NCBI GenBank assembly: GCA_022925895.1
Contig: JAKSYS010000341.1
Location: 1 to 64,000, forward strand
Direction of reading: 5' to 3'
Length of the DNA: 64,000 nt
DNA from: Fragilaria crotonensis
Taxonomy: Eukaryota > Bacillariophyta > Fragilariophyceae > Fragilariales > Fragilariaceae
Part shown: positions 22,166 through 33,162 of the stretch, in pieces
Layout: every line of letters begins with the position of its first letter
Numbering within the stretch: the stretch's first letter is position 1
Made by a program: the position numbers and the translations under genes
The notes under the pieces: generated by a model
What the model was told of the DNA's origin: nothing
Seen by the model: the letters and a program-made list of their open reading frames with translations, nothing else
Databases searched by the model: none

Positions 22166-24615
22166 TCAGGCCCGACTTCGTTTCGTGACGGGTCGTCGCG
22201 GGCTGGCGAGATGCGGGCGTCGGCGACGTGGCGGGGCGAGAAGGTTCGTGCGCGTGGGTTCCCGCGGGACTGTCTCGGGCGGCAGATTCCGATAAAGTCC
22301 GGGGCGTCCTACGTGGCGTCTGTTGTGGAACTCGGCCGTCGACCGTTCCTGGTCGAACGCCCATTGCGACGGCTGTGCGACGAAGGCGGGCTGGAAGTAA
22401 GCAGATGCAGAGGGTCCTAATTTTGTTTTCTTGCTGGGCGGCGTCGCGTCGGACGAGGGGCGGCGCATGCGCGCCCGGCACTGCTCTATCCACGCTCGTA
22501 CGGCGGTCGTCTGTTCGGTCGTGAGGGCGACGTGCGAGGCGCTCAAGAAACAGCTCTTGACGCACTTCCCGTTTAGGTGCCACCTGCAGCACATGTTCGG
22601 GATCGGTCCACTTCGGACGTGATCGAGGAACACCTGCCAAGTGTCGTTCGCGTCTCTCGGGAAAAGGTCCTGCTGTGGGTTTGTGACTGCGTCCGCGGGT
22701 TGCCCGCGACGTCCGGCTCGAGCGCTCCCGGCGGCGGCTACAGGCTGCGAGTCGCCCTTTTGGTCGACTCCACGTCCCAGCCGCTCCTTGAGGAAGTCGC
22801 AGGCCGGGAAGACAAAGGCGCCGTCCTCCAACTGCTGCCGGGTGGACCTGAATTCTAGGAGTGCTGGGTTGATCTCGTCCTCGTGTTCGACTCCAGCGCA
22901 GAGAACTAGGTATTGTTGCATGCGTTTTTCGATGAACCAACCTAACCTGCACGCGGCTGAGGGGTCAGCGTGCGCTAGCTGGCGGAGCGTCGCCAGTGTG
23001 GAGCCGACCGCCCTGGTCAGGAAACGGCTCCACTCGTCCAACATGTGTGAGCGGGAATTGGCTCCGAAAAGGAGCTCCAGCACTCCGCTCATGTTCTCGA
23101 TAAGCCGCGCGAGTTCGTGAAAATCTTTCGGCACCGTGAAGTTGAGTTTTGTCATGCTCTTGATGTCCTTCTCCGAGAAGCCCGTGGTCGTGTCGGTCGT
23201 CTTGAGTTGCATTTGCACAAGGGTGCTGGCGTGATCAGAGGCTTCTCGCCCGATCGCTGCTGCTCGGGCGAACGTCTGGGGACCGCAACAGAAGAGGCTG
23301 AAGGCCCTGGCCGGTCAGGTGTGTCGGCCGTGAAAGAAGCGGTGCGGATTGCGGCGCAGAAGCCCATGGGAATGAACGCGTCTCGACCTTTGGTGTTCCT
23401 CAAGAAGTGGTGGATGTGGTTTTGTACGTAGGCCACGTTGCTAAGCGTCAGGATGTCCGAGAAAGACTGGACCGGGCGGCTGCGAATCATCCTGTCGGCG
23501 TCCCTTTCGGACACGAAAAGGACCATTCGTTTCGTCGACGGCGGGAAAGAGTCAAAGCCTGTCTTCGACGTTTGGGGGGACGAGGTCGCTGCGTTTGCTG
23601 CCTGTCGCTCCAGTAACGTTGACAGGTTTCGAATGGCGTCCTCTGTGCGTCCTGGCGTGCTGGCATGGTCGTCCGTCCGAATGAGGCTCCTAGCTCTGAC
23701 CGCCAGATGCTTGAGGTGTAGCGATTTCGCCCATTCGTCCGATCGTTTGGAGTATGCGTTTGATGCCGCCACCCCTCGCTTTGTCGGTCCCGGGGTCCTC
23801 CTCGAGTTTACCGCTACGCTGAGGACCCACCGCGGGATGTAAGAGGCTGCCTCCGCGCGGATGGTTGCTCTGGACGGGTCTGGGTCCTCGCTCGCTCTCT
23901 GTTTAATGGCGTTGACGATCAGTAGGGCGAGCTCCTCTGGCGCGGTGACGTAAGTGTCCATGATGGCGGCTGCGATGAAGGCCGGCACCGGGACGGTGGG
24001 CTTCATCGTGAACCCGACGACCGTGACGTCGTCTGTGTCGTCCTCGCTCGCTTCGACTGGCTTGCTTGGCTTCGCCCGGTGCTTCGTTCCGCTTCCTTTC
24101 TTCGGTCGTCCTCTGGTTGCAGTCGGCAGGGTGCCGGCTGGCTCGGCTTCGCGCGTGGCTCCGGTGCTGACGCCTGGCACCTGGGCACGTGTCGTCAGAG
24201 ATTCATTGATCGCCGCCAGTACGTCCGACGTAGAATTCCACGAGAGCATCCTCGACCAATCAAAAGGCGTTCCGATGTGTCGCTCTACGACCTGTTTCGT
24301 GTCGACCGCCATGGCGGCGGCGAAGCCGCCAGCCCCATCAGTGCCCAAAGGGCGTTCGTCCCGTCGTTGAGTCCATCGTCAGCGTCGTGGTGGAAGTGGT
24401 GAAAGAGTCGGATGACTCCGTGCGTGTTTACCATAAGGTGGGCGACTTCCGGAGAGCACAAGTGTACGAATCCTGTAGAATTTGTACTGACCGAGTTCGT
24501 CTTCGAATTCAAAGCGCTGAGCTTTGACGACCTCCCACTGGTCGAGCTTCCTGAAAACGTCCAACCACGTCAAGGTCATCGTCATCGGTGAGCGAGCGTC
24601 GTCTGACCCCTCCAT
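22166..24615 (-). pseudogene. H gag-like ORF with zinc finger
   Basis: The frame starts MEGSDDARSPMTMTLTWLDV at 24615, just inside A1. Successive minus frames (24512-24285, 24348-23152, 23218-22166) continue the same protein, judged by agreement with H', whose first frame is longer. No capsid fold is recognised. Residues near 22580 read CCRWHLNGKCVKSC followed by SASH, a compact CxxxHxxxxCxxxC-like zinc motif typical of this element order before a Pro/Arg-rich tail. Frame breaks lie near 24500, 24340 and 23190. It probably packages element RNA. High GC makes several other frames open by chance; these are ignored. Confidence 0.65.
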
Positions 24616-24652
24616 TGCGTCTGTGGTTCAAGTCGGGTCGGGGGAGAGGCCA

Positions 24653-24809
24653 GATTAACTAGAGTAGTGTCTTTGTCGATTCGAGTTCGTTCGGATTGTG
24701 AGCAATTCGTATCTTGTGTTGTGTTGTGTCGTGGTGTTCGTCTGTCTGTGTCTCGTGTTCGTCTGTCTGATGGCGACTGCCCGTCCTTTCCCGATCTTCG
24801 GACATGCCA
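24653..24809 (-). repeat. H split repeat A1
   Basis: The 5' terminal repeat on the minus strand, just before the gag-like ATG at 24615. It matches A2 at 18315-18470 and H' A1 and A2. Confidence 0.85.
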
Positions 24810-24872
24810 GGGAAGACTAGCCGTATCGTTGCCTCCATCGCCAGGAGGTTCAGATGAGCGGTTCGTCATGGT
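24810..24872 (-). CDS. G ORF1, N-terminal piece cut off by H
   Basis: On the minus strand, MTMTNRSSEPPGDGGNDTASLP is encoded up to the H boundary at 24810. Read on across H (24809 to 17935), the next in-frame residues are IADDISDVTQ, so the frame is kept. The start is chosen because element F's ORF1 also begins MTMT at 57417. G's leader upstream of this ATG to 24952 is about 80 bp. Confidence 0.7.
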
Positions 24873-24952
24873 CATTACTTCGTAGTACAAAGGCTACCTG
24901 AGATTCACGTAGAAATTAGTAAGTGCTTACTTGTTTTCCTAGTATGAAAATT

Positions 24953-24971
24953 CTGCGCATGATGTCATAAC
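24953..24971. repeat. Target-site duplication of G, right copy
   Basis: CTGCGCATGATGTCATAAC, identical to 9442-9460. It also belongs to the helicase reading frame (VMTSCA on the minus strand). Confidence 0.9.
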
Positions 24972-27900
24972 AGCTTTGAAATCACAATGGTCTTGTGGTG
25001 TCACAATGTGTTCATTCAAGAGACGAGTGTATCGATACTCATCATCCCTTACGCGGTGGTCAGAAAGGTTGTCTGGTACAGCAAATAGGACTTGGCCAAA
25101 CTCTTTTCGCATGCTCTTCCGTAATCGACCAAACAATTGAACAATCTGCATGGAGTCATACAAATAGCCGACACATACCAAATGTCTGCAGGAGGGATTT
25201 TCGTTGCCAACCAAACCCATTGTTGTTGAAATGAGAACATCCAACTGTCCTTTGCTCCATTCCGTGGCACTTTGATTAACATCGTCATGAGTGGAGTCAG
25301 AGGAAACAAATTTGCATTTGAACCTATTGCTCAACTGTTCAAATAGAAGAATCCCATCCCTTTCTCAGCGACGACAATATGGACAGCTGCAAGTCCTCTT
25401 CCAGATTCCAACTTTGTTTTAACAAAGTGAGCGGCACATACACATAACGTGAAGAAATTGACACTTTGATTTCAAACCCCTGTGGAATTTGCCAACCACA
25501 TGATTCCCAAGGATAAGTTTGACGTCGCTGAGGTCATCGGTTCTTGATAAGCCAAGATGCCTTGCAAATCTTTTAACCATAAAATTGAAGCGACCCACTC
25601 AAGACAACAATGGGAATACCCAGACTCAGGAGTTCTGAATAAACCTTGTATTTGTTGTCCCGAACCTCATTTCAGATAGGATGGTGTGCACTTCGTCAAT
25701 AACAATTTTATCGACAACGTCCACCCAAGACTTGAGAACTTCATAGAACCACATGAACAAATTGCTGATGGCATCGAGGCTCAAAAGACCAAGCTTGGGA
25801 GATTTTCTTTCTCCCGAGTTCTTCTGGTAGTGGGCCATCAGAGGTGATGTCCCGCCCCAAAAAACACAGATGTTTGACTTGAGGAAAGCTTCTCGAATGC
25901 CGTGGATGCCATTGCAAACTGATACCCAGCCAAGAAACGATATGGTGAAACATGGATGATTGTCTTTGGTTTTTGGTTCGCAAGGTGGCGAGCAATAGTC
26001 GGAATTATATACGATTCCGATTTGCCCTCACCTGGTGCTAGTAGAGCAAGACAGTGCTGGGGCTTGTTGTTTAACTCAGTACCATAGTCAAACTCAACCA
26101 ACTCTTTCTGCTGCAGCGATAGATAGTGTTCATGGCCATTATTTGGACTAGCAGAGTTGGATACCGAAGTCGCATTGCAGTGCGTAGGTCTGCCAAGGAA
26201 AGGCGCGTGATGGTGGATTGGGATATTAGATAGGACGTGTCTCAATAGCACAATGATACGCATTAAAGTGTGCCTCTTCTGAACCAACTTGCTGGCTGGA
26301 ATACGCAATGGCATGTGTCGTTGAAGAATGACCCATTTTGATGCCCCCATGGCACTCGCTGACAAGAACATGCCAGGTTGATGGCCACCACCGGTCACGA
26401 AGAAACACCAGCCCAAAATGCCTTACTTGTGTCATGTTCGGAATCGCAGATAAAGAAAAATGTCTCGGATGATATGTGATGGTTGAATGATGGAAGCATT
26501 AATCCTTGTCGGGAATATGAGATTATGATTGTTGTCACTGGTGTTACTGCAGAACATACTGCTTGCTTTCGTTTGGATCAGAGATCGAAACAACAAAAAG
26601 TATCTGGAGATAACTGGGGGTAGCTTGCGCTCAATTTCTTTGCAAGTGCGTCGTGATGCGCTATTGAACCCTTTCAATGAAGAAAGTGTGTAATAGACCG
26701 TACCATTTGTGTAGAGACAGTGGAACATGGTCGGATCGGAGCTCATTCAACCTTGCGGAACCACCACCGAAACCGTGGAAAGACATTTCTAAAAGTGCCT
26801 TCAAATGGTCGAAACAATCCAGAGAAAAAGTGAACCTTGTTTCCACACGGGACTCACATCTGCTAGAAAAAGGTCACCTGTGTCACAATCAACGTGGACC
26901 TTTATATTGGTCAGAACATCGATTACCGGTTTCCACCAAATTCCCTCTGCTAAGTTTGAAATTGCCACCTTCATCAAATAAACTGTCTTTGGAACAATTT
27001 GCGACCAGTCATCAAACAGAAAAGAAAACTGATCTATGACAATGTTCCCCTTTTCATCAAGTGTCGTCTTCCTCCTTTTGGGGAGTCTGCGGTGCATTTC
27101 ACGAATTTGGCGGAGCATAGGTGACAGAGAATGGATGACATGCGATTTTCTTACCGCCGTGATGAGAGCAGGACCGTGTAACGTGAACGCGTCTTCAGAA
27201 AACGAACATATAACGGAACAAATACCGGCTTTCAAAACAGATGTTACCTTAGCGATAAGCGAGGAAACAGTGTCACACGATATCATTTTGATTTTGGAAT
27301 CCTCTTTTTGGACACGGAATCCAGACATTAAACAGAATTCAACCGCCAATGGATGATGTTGCACTGAAGGTGGTATTTCAAGCATTAAATCCTTCAGAAA
27401 GTATGCAATTGAAAATCCATCTCTCTCGTTGAATTTCTTGTTGACAAACAGACCTCGTCGGAAGGAATATGCTAAAAGCTTTTTGAGTTCAATTAGTAAT
27501 GTAGATGGATCGTGTTGCATGGTGTATGTGCATCGTTGTGACACATCTTCAATTTCACCACCTTCAAATGTTTGCAAAGCAGCCCGAAGATCACCAGGTA
27601 CCATTTTTATGTTCTTCTGGGCATAGTTCAGAAGCCAGACTTCAGCAAGCTGGTGAAGTTTAACCAGGAATACCTCAGTTGATGGATTTGGTGGTGAATG
27701 GATCAAGTTGAAGTCAGTTTTGATTTTTCAATAAATTGTGTGCCACCGCCACAGCCAAAAATAAGTGGGGTGAACATATGAGTATACGTGTCGTCCTGTC
27801 TTTCCCTTTGAGGTAGTAGTGGCAACAAAGCAGTTCTCGCCTCGCCGTAATCAAATTGTTCCGTGATGCGAGGTGCTTTGTTGAAGAAAGCTGAGACTTG

Positions 27901-28383
27901 GGCATGGGAAACGTATCGACCACAGCAGAGTTTGATGAGTTCAACTTCCTGCAGCTGCAACTCATTGCAACCCATATTTTTGCAATGTCGAAGAGCGTTA
28001 TCTTTCCTCGGAAAGACGGAACCGCAAGTGCACACATATCCTGTACAAGTTTTTTTGTCACTACGGTACGGCTCTATGGTGCAGGATTCCTTCGCAACGA
28101 GAACTCTTTTAGTAAATTCGTTCAACACAGAACGGACTGTAGACATTCTACTGTCCATGTGATGTTTTTTAAGGTGATCGCGGATGGATCTCTCTTCCAT
28201 GTTGATCATGTTGTGAGCATTGCATTGACGGCAGCAAAGGCCGAATGGTGAGAAAGTGAAAAGTTCTCGAATAGGATCAAGGGGGTCGATCTCTGTGCTT
28301 TGCACCAGAAGACGGACAGAAACAACAGGACTGATAATTCCGTTAACCAGCTTTTGTATTGGAGGAGAGCTTGATGATGGCAT
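24953..28383 (-). pseudogene. Helicase copy I: zinc-finger/RecQ-like helicase, split and broken
   Basis: The protein begins MPSSSSPPIQK at 28383. A first zinc finger reads LCCRQCNAHNMINMEERSIR with DHLKKHHMD after it (28250-28150), a second CTGYVCTCGSVFPRKDNALR then HCKNMGC. Both resemble the OrsD/DUF3505-type fingers found beside RecQ helicases in fungal mobile DNA; that link is from memory of the family. A long conserved middle of unknown fold follows (27706-26801). The helicase part has ALLAPGEGKSE (Walker A, about 26035) and KIVIDEVHT (motif II, about 25690). The C-terminal lobe is in the 25334-24939 frame (STTMGLVGNENP, IVQLFGRLRKSM). Breaks occur near 27705, 26800, 26660, 26430, 25840, 25620 and 25350. 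The gene continues at 9460-8794 beyond element G. Confidence 0.72.
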
Positions 28384-28440
28384 GATGGGAATGATGAGTT
28401 TGTTATGGACAAGCCGTGATGTTTGTGTGCCTGTGTAATA

Positions 28441-28667
28441 AAGTCAGTCGGGAGCCGCGCCAATTTCGATAGTACCGAATTCTACTTGGATCGATCGTAA
28501 CTCCCGACGTACAAAATCGAGCTGTCTAACGTAGGAATCATTACTGGGGGATCCCTCTCGACGTACAAAAATGTCCCTCCCGACGTACAAAAATCACTCC
28601 CAACGTATCTAATAAAAGTATCCATACCTGAGGATATATAATCTACATAGAAGCTCGCCCCCTTAGG
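28441..28667 (-). promoter_or_regulatory. Terminal region of helicase copy I: iterons and element end
   Basis: Upstream of the helicase ATG lie four copies of CTCCCGACGTACAAAA (plus-strand reading) at 28501, 28555, 28577 and 28597, the last ending ATCTAATAAAA. A TATATAATC stretch and the terminus CGCCCCCTTAGG (28656-28667) follow. The distance from the last iteron to the terminus is 71 bp. The block is nearly identical to that of copy J at 32040-32270. At 28668 sequence switches abruptly to J's helicase gene. It may serve as promoter, recombinase or self-binding site, or all of these. Confidence 0.65.
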
Positions 28668-31600
28668 GACAGCAAATAGCACTTGACCAAAATTGGTTCG
28701 CATGTAATTTCGAAAACGACCAAACAATTGAACAATCTGCATGGCGTCATACAGATAGCCAACACAAACCAAATGCCTGCAATAAGGATTTTCGTTGCCA
28801 ACCAAGCCCATCGTTGTTGATATTAGGACATTCAACTCTCCTTTGCTCCATTCCCTGGCAATTTGATTCACTTCTTCTTGAGTGGATTCGGAAGAAACAA
28901 ATTTGCAGTTGAACCTGCTCGATAAGTTTTGAAATAAGAAAGTCCCATCTTTCTTTTCAGCGACAACAACATGTATGGCTTCAAGTCCCCTTCCAGATTC
29001 CAATTTGGTTTTAATGAAGTGAGCTGCAACATATAAATACCGTGACGTAATTGACACTTCGATTTTGAACCCCCGTGGGAACCTGCCAACAACATGACTC
29101 CCAAAGATAACTTTGACATCACTGAGGTCATCGGTTCTCGATAAGCCGAGTTGCTTTGCAAATCTCGTGACCATGAAAGATGGTAGTGATCCGCTCATGA
29201 CGACAATGGAAATTCCCAGACTTGGGAGTTCTGAATACACCTTGTATTTGTTGCGGAAGCTCATTTCAGAAAGTATGGTGTGACCTTCGTCAATTACAAT
29301 TTTATCAACGACATCCACCCAAGACTTGAGTACTTCCGAGAAGTAGTTGAACAAATTGTTGATGGCATCCAGATTCAAGAAAAGTAAGCTTGGGAGGTTA
29401 TCCTTCACCTGGAGTTCTTCTGGCAGTGCGCCATCGGAGGTGATGTCCTGACCTGAAAAAACACATATGCTGGAATGGAGAGACAGTTTCTCAAGCGCGG
29501 CAGATGCCATTGCAAACTGGTACCCAGCCAAGAACCGAAATGGAGAAACATGGATAATTGTCTTTGATTTATGGCTGGCAAGGTGGCGAGCAATAGTAGG
29601 GATTATATACAATTCCGATTTGCCCTCGCCTGGTGCTAGTAGAGCAAGGCAGTGCTGTGGCTTGTTGTTGAACTCGGCACTGTACCCAAACTCAACCAAC
29701 TCTTTTTGCTGCACAGACAAATAGTGGCCGTGACCATTGCTTGGACTTACCAAACTTGGATACCGAAGTCGCATTGCATTGCGAAGGTCTGCCAAGGAAA
29801 GTCTCGCTGTGAATTTGGATATTTGATGCGACGTGTCACCAATTGCAAAATGATAGGAGTTGAAGTGTGCCTCTTCTGAACCAACTTGGTGACTGGAGTA
29901 GGCAAAGGAGTGAGTTGATGAAGAATGACCCATTTTGGAAGCTCCCATGGAATTCGACGACAAAAAATGGTTGGGCTTCTGGTGACCACCAGTCACGAAG
30001 TTAGAAACACCAGCCCAAAAGTGGCGAACTTGTGTCATGTTTGGAATTGACGATAGCAAAAAAGAGATCTTGGATGATGTGTGGCGGTCGGATGGCAGAA
30101 GGATTCCCCCTTGTAGGGAACATGAGATTGTTAATATTGCTGTTGCTGGTGAACATACTTGCTTTGGATCGGACCAGAGATCGAAACAATAGGAAGTATC
30201 TGGAGATAACGGGTGGTAGCTTGCGTTCGATTTCCTTGCTAGTGCGTCGTGATGAGCTGTTGAAACCTTTCAAGGAAGACAGGGTGTAATACACCGTACT
30301 GTTTGTGAAGAGGCAGTTGAACATTGTAGGTTCACGAAGCTCATTCAACCGAGCAGAGCCCCCGCCAAAACCATGGAAAGACATTTCTAAAAGTGCCGTA
30401 AAATGGTCAAAATGATCCATTGGAAAAAGAGAACCTTGTTTCCACACGGGATTCACATCTGCTAGAAAAAGGTCACCTGTGTCACGATCTGCGTAAACAT
30501 TTATATCAGTAAGAACATCAACCACAGGCTCCCACCAGATCCCGTCTGCCAAATTTGAAACTGCAACGTTCATCAAATGCACGGTCTTAGGAACAATTTT
30601 GGACCAGTCATCAAAAAGAAATGAAAACTGATCTACCACGATGTTTCCAGTTTCATCGAGTGTTGTTTTCCTCCGTTTGGGGAGTCGACGGTGCATTTCA
30701 CGAATTTGACGGAGCATCGGTGACAAACTATGGAGTACGTGAGATTTTCGTACCGCTGTGATAAGTGCGGGACCGTGTATTGTGAAAGTGTCTTCTGAGA
30801 AAGAGCATATAACTGAGCAAATAGCAGCTTTCAAGACTGATGCTACCTTTGCAATAACAGAGGAAACAGTGTCACACGAGATCATTTTGATTCTGGAATC
30901 TGCCTTTTCGAACACGGAATCCTGACATCAAGCAAAACTCAACTGCCAGGGGATGATATTGGACTGACGATGGGATTTCAAGCATCAAATGCTTTAGAAA
31001 GTATGGGATTGAAAATGCATCTTGGTGGTCCAAAGGTTTGGCGGCAAAATGGCCTCGTCGGTATGCAAAAGAAAGGAGCTTCTTGAGTTCAATACATAAA
31101 GTTGATGGATCATGTTGCATAGTGTAAGTGCAGCGTTGTGACACATCATCAACTTCTCCACCTTCAAATGTTTGTAATCCTGCACGGAGATTGCCTGGGA
31201 CCATCATGATGTTCATTTGGGCAAAGTTCAGAAGCCAAATTTCGGCATTTTCGTGGATCTTTATCAACATAGACTCATGTAGTGAATCTGGTGGGGAATG
31301 GATGGCTGTAAAGTCGTTTTCAATTTTCATTGCAAAACGCATTGCGCCACCACATTGGGTTATAAGAGGGGTGTACATATGAGTGTATGTATGATCATGT
31401 TTCTCTCTCTGCAGAAGAAAGGGTTGTAGAACACCTCTTGCTTCGCAATAATCAAACTGCTGTGTGATGCGAGCTGGTCTCTCCTCAAAAAATAAGCAAA
31501 CTTGAGTTTGTGATACGTACCGACCACAGCAGAGTTTGATGAGTTCAACTTTCTGCAGCTGCAACTCATCGCAACCCATATTTTTGCAATGTCGAACTGC

Positions 31601-31985
31601 GTTATCTTTCCTCGGAAAGGCGGAACCGCAAGTGCACGAATATCCTGTATAAGTTTTTTTGGTCACTACGGTACGGCTCTATGGTGCAGGATTCCTTCGC
31701 AACGAGAACTCTTTTAGTAAATTCGTTCAACACAGAACGGACTGTAGACATTCTACTGTCCATGTGATGTTTTTTAAGGTGATCGCGGATGGATCTCTCT
31801 TCCAAGTTAATCTTGTTGTGAGCATTGCATTGACGGCAGCAAAGGCCGAATGGTGAGAAAGTGAAAAGTTCTCGAATAGGATCAAGGGGGTTGATCTCGG
31901 TGCTTTGCACCGGAAGACGGACGGAAACGACATGACTGATAATTCCGTTAACCATTCGTATTGGAGGAGTGCTTGATGATGGCAT
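28668..31985 (-). pseudogene. Helicase copy J: zinc-finger/RecQ-like helicase, 3' truncated
   Basis: It starts MPSSSTPPIRMVNG at 31985. The zinc fingers and middle region match copy I closely. The 30059-28482 frame holds the helicase: APGEGKSE (residues 142-149), VIDEGHT (255-261), SGSLPS (motif III, 289-294) and QLFGRFR (motif VI, 444-450), a complete superfamily 2 set. Right after FAVP (residue 465) the protein runs into copy I's terminus, so the last 60 residues are encoded by I's end repeats, not by helicase. The zinc-rich C-terminus seen for copy I is missing. One-base breaks near 31660, 30900 and 30040 separate four frames. RecQ-like helicases unwind DNA in the nucleus; the role here is unknown. 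Confidence 0.75.
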
Positions 31986-32039
31986 GATGGGAATGATGAG
32001 TTTGTTATGGATGAGCCGTGATGTTTGTGTGCCTGTGAA

Positions 32040-32343
32040 ACAAAGTCATAGCCGGGAGCCGCGCCAATTTCGCTAGTACCAAATTCTACTTGGATCGATC
32101 GTAACTCCCGACGTACAAAATCGAGCGTCCAACGTAGGAATCATTACTGGGGGATCCCTCTCGACGTACAAAAATGTCCCTCCCGACGTACAAAAATCAC
32201 TCCCGACGTATCTAATAAAAGTATCCATACCTTATGATAATTTATTGACATAAAAGCTCGCCCCCTTAGGCCCTCACGACGTATGTAGTAAAAGTAACCA
32301 TATCTTAGGATATTTTATATACAAAAAAGCCCGCCCCCTTAGG
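32040..32343 (-). promoter_or_regulatory. Terminal region of helicase copy J, with two stacked ends
   Basis: Plus-strand iterons of the form CTCCCGACGTA at 32105, 32158, 32180 and 32200 precede the terminus CGCCCCCTTAGG at 32259-32270. A second unit follows directly: a CTCACGACGTATG iteron at 32272, TATTTTATATAC and another CGCCCCCTTAGG at 32332-32343. Iteron-to-terminus spacing is 71 bp in the first unit and 73 bp in the second. Beyond 32343 the sequence is unrelated. The region lies 55-360 bp upstream of J's ATG. Confidence 0.65.
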
Positions 32344-32559
32344 CCGGAGACAGGCTTCTGTACCCTTACGATCGTCGGCGACCGGCAAAGATGCAGATGA
32401 GGCAAATAAAGGCTATAATAGAAGTTGTGTGGAGTACATGAAGTACTCCGATTAGACTAGATAATCAACTGCCGGCGCTTTTATTACTGTTGTTGTTGCT
32501 AGTACAACACAGCATAGTATGCTCGGACGTTTCGGACATGCAATGTGATATGTAATGCA
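32344..32559. other. Unassigned sequence between J and a copia fragment
   Basis: No ORF or repeat is identified. The short inverted piece GGAGTACATGAAGTACTCC is present near 32432. Confidence 0.4.
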
Positions 32560-32735
32560 GTGACACTTTGAAAAAGAAGCATAATGCAATCGCGTATCAC
32601 CGCCTGCGCGAAGCGCAAGCTGCTGGTATTGTGAGGATTGCGAAGGAAGACGGAGAAACCAACTTGGCAGATGTTCTGACTAAGTGTCTTCCGGGACCGC
32701 GACTAAGAGAGTTGTGTTCTCGCGTTCTGTGGTAA
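32560..32735 (+). pseudogene. C-terminal end of a copia pol (RNase H end)
   Basis: On the plus strand the frame reads KKKHNAIAYHRLREAQAAGI, then NLADVLTKCLPGPRLREL and a stop after VLW at about 32735. The NLADxLTK motif is the standard end of copia RNase H. Everything upstream of this domain end is missing, so it is a truncated remnant. It is a second copia lineage, distinct from the element at 965-5475, whose own end lacks this motif. Confidence 0.75.
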
Positions 32736-33162
32736 AGTGTCCAAAACGGACATGATACTGGCATGCAAAATGTCCAGGTGTGACATGATGCGAGTGGAGT
32801 ACACGACGTACGTGGAACCACTAACCCCAGCTTTATGTAAGCAAATGGGTGGACGTACACGTGATGACATGTGGAACCACCAAAACTAGCCAATGGTGGC
32901 CGGCCTCTGCATGATAAATATGGGTCGGAGTAGTTGTCTGTGACGCCTAGTAGCCCGAGGGGACTGAATGAATTCTATCATGAGTTCGAGTTATTCGGAC
33001 ACCCGGATAAGCACGACGGTCGAAGGATTTAGCTCAGCTTTACAATGACCCGCAGGATGACTCTTCAGGGCGGAGTCAGAAGTGTTCCTAGACCTAAATC
33101 TCACTCTTTTCATAATTGATCAAGTTGCAAGCTGTTGTTACTAGTGATTAGTTCTATCTGCT
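32736..33162 (+). other. Probable copia LTR remnant up to the H' insertion
   Basis: It follows the pol stop and contains GATAAATATG (about 32913) as a possible TATA element. The sequence is cut by H' at 33162. On the other side, 40021-40036 (AGAGGCAATCTCCTGCA) may be its last bases. No partner LTR is in the window, so this is inference from position. Confidence 0.35.

Larger units (their letters stand above)
17935..24809 (-). mobile_element. Tyrosine-recombinase retrotransposon 'H' (PAT/Ngaro-like), minus copy
   Basis: A 6875-bp element on the minus strand. It carries a gag-like ORF with a zinc finger, RT with RNase H, and a tyrosine recombinase in place of an integrase. That set, with split direct repeats A1 (24653-24809), B1 (18471-18758), A2 (18315-18470) and B2 (17935-18228), is the hallmark of DIRS-order elements of the PAT/Ngaro type. 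Unit ends read TGGCATGTCC and TTTATTTCG on the minus strand. No target duplication is visible: removal of 17935-24809 rejoins codons of G's ORF1 exactly, as expected for integration of a circular intermediate by recombinase. H is nearly identical to H' apart from small indels. Confidence 0.9.
9461..24952 (-). mobile_element. Full-length non-LTR retrotransposon 'G' (interrupted by H)
   Basis: A minus-strand LINE-like element bounded by a perfect 19-bp target duplication (9442-9460, 24953-24971). From 5' to 3' it has a leader of about 80 bp, ORF1 with a coiled coil, then ORF2 with apurinic-type endonuclease, reverse transcriptase, RNase H and a CCHC-like motif, a 3' untranslated region and a poly-A-type tail (A run on the plus strand at 9461). 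Without the 6875-bp element H inside ORF1 it is about 8.6 kb. It landed in the helicase gene of copy I. ORF2 has a few frame breaks, ORF1 almost none, so it is fairly young. Confidence 0.88.

Noticed and set aside
21795-22952. 385-codon minus frame, and its mirror at 35322-36167
   Set aside because: Arg/Pro-rich chance frame in GC-rich DNA. The zinc-motif frame at 22166-23218 is the one shared with the element's known domains. Only its far end near 21800 may touch real coding sequence.
24953-32343. Helitron interpretation of the helicase elements
   Set aside because: There is no Rep/HUH endonuclease, the helicase is RecQ-like with APGEGKS and DEGH rather than PIF1-like, and no CTRR end with hairpin is seen.
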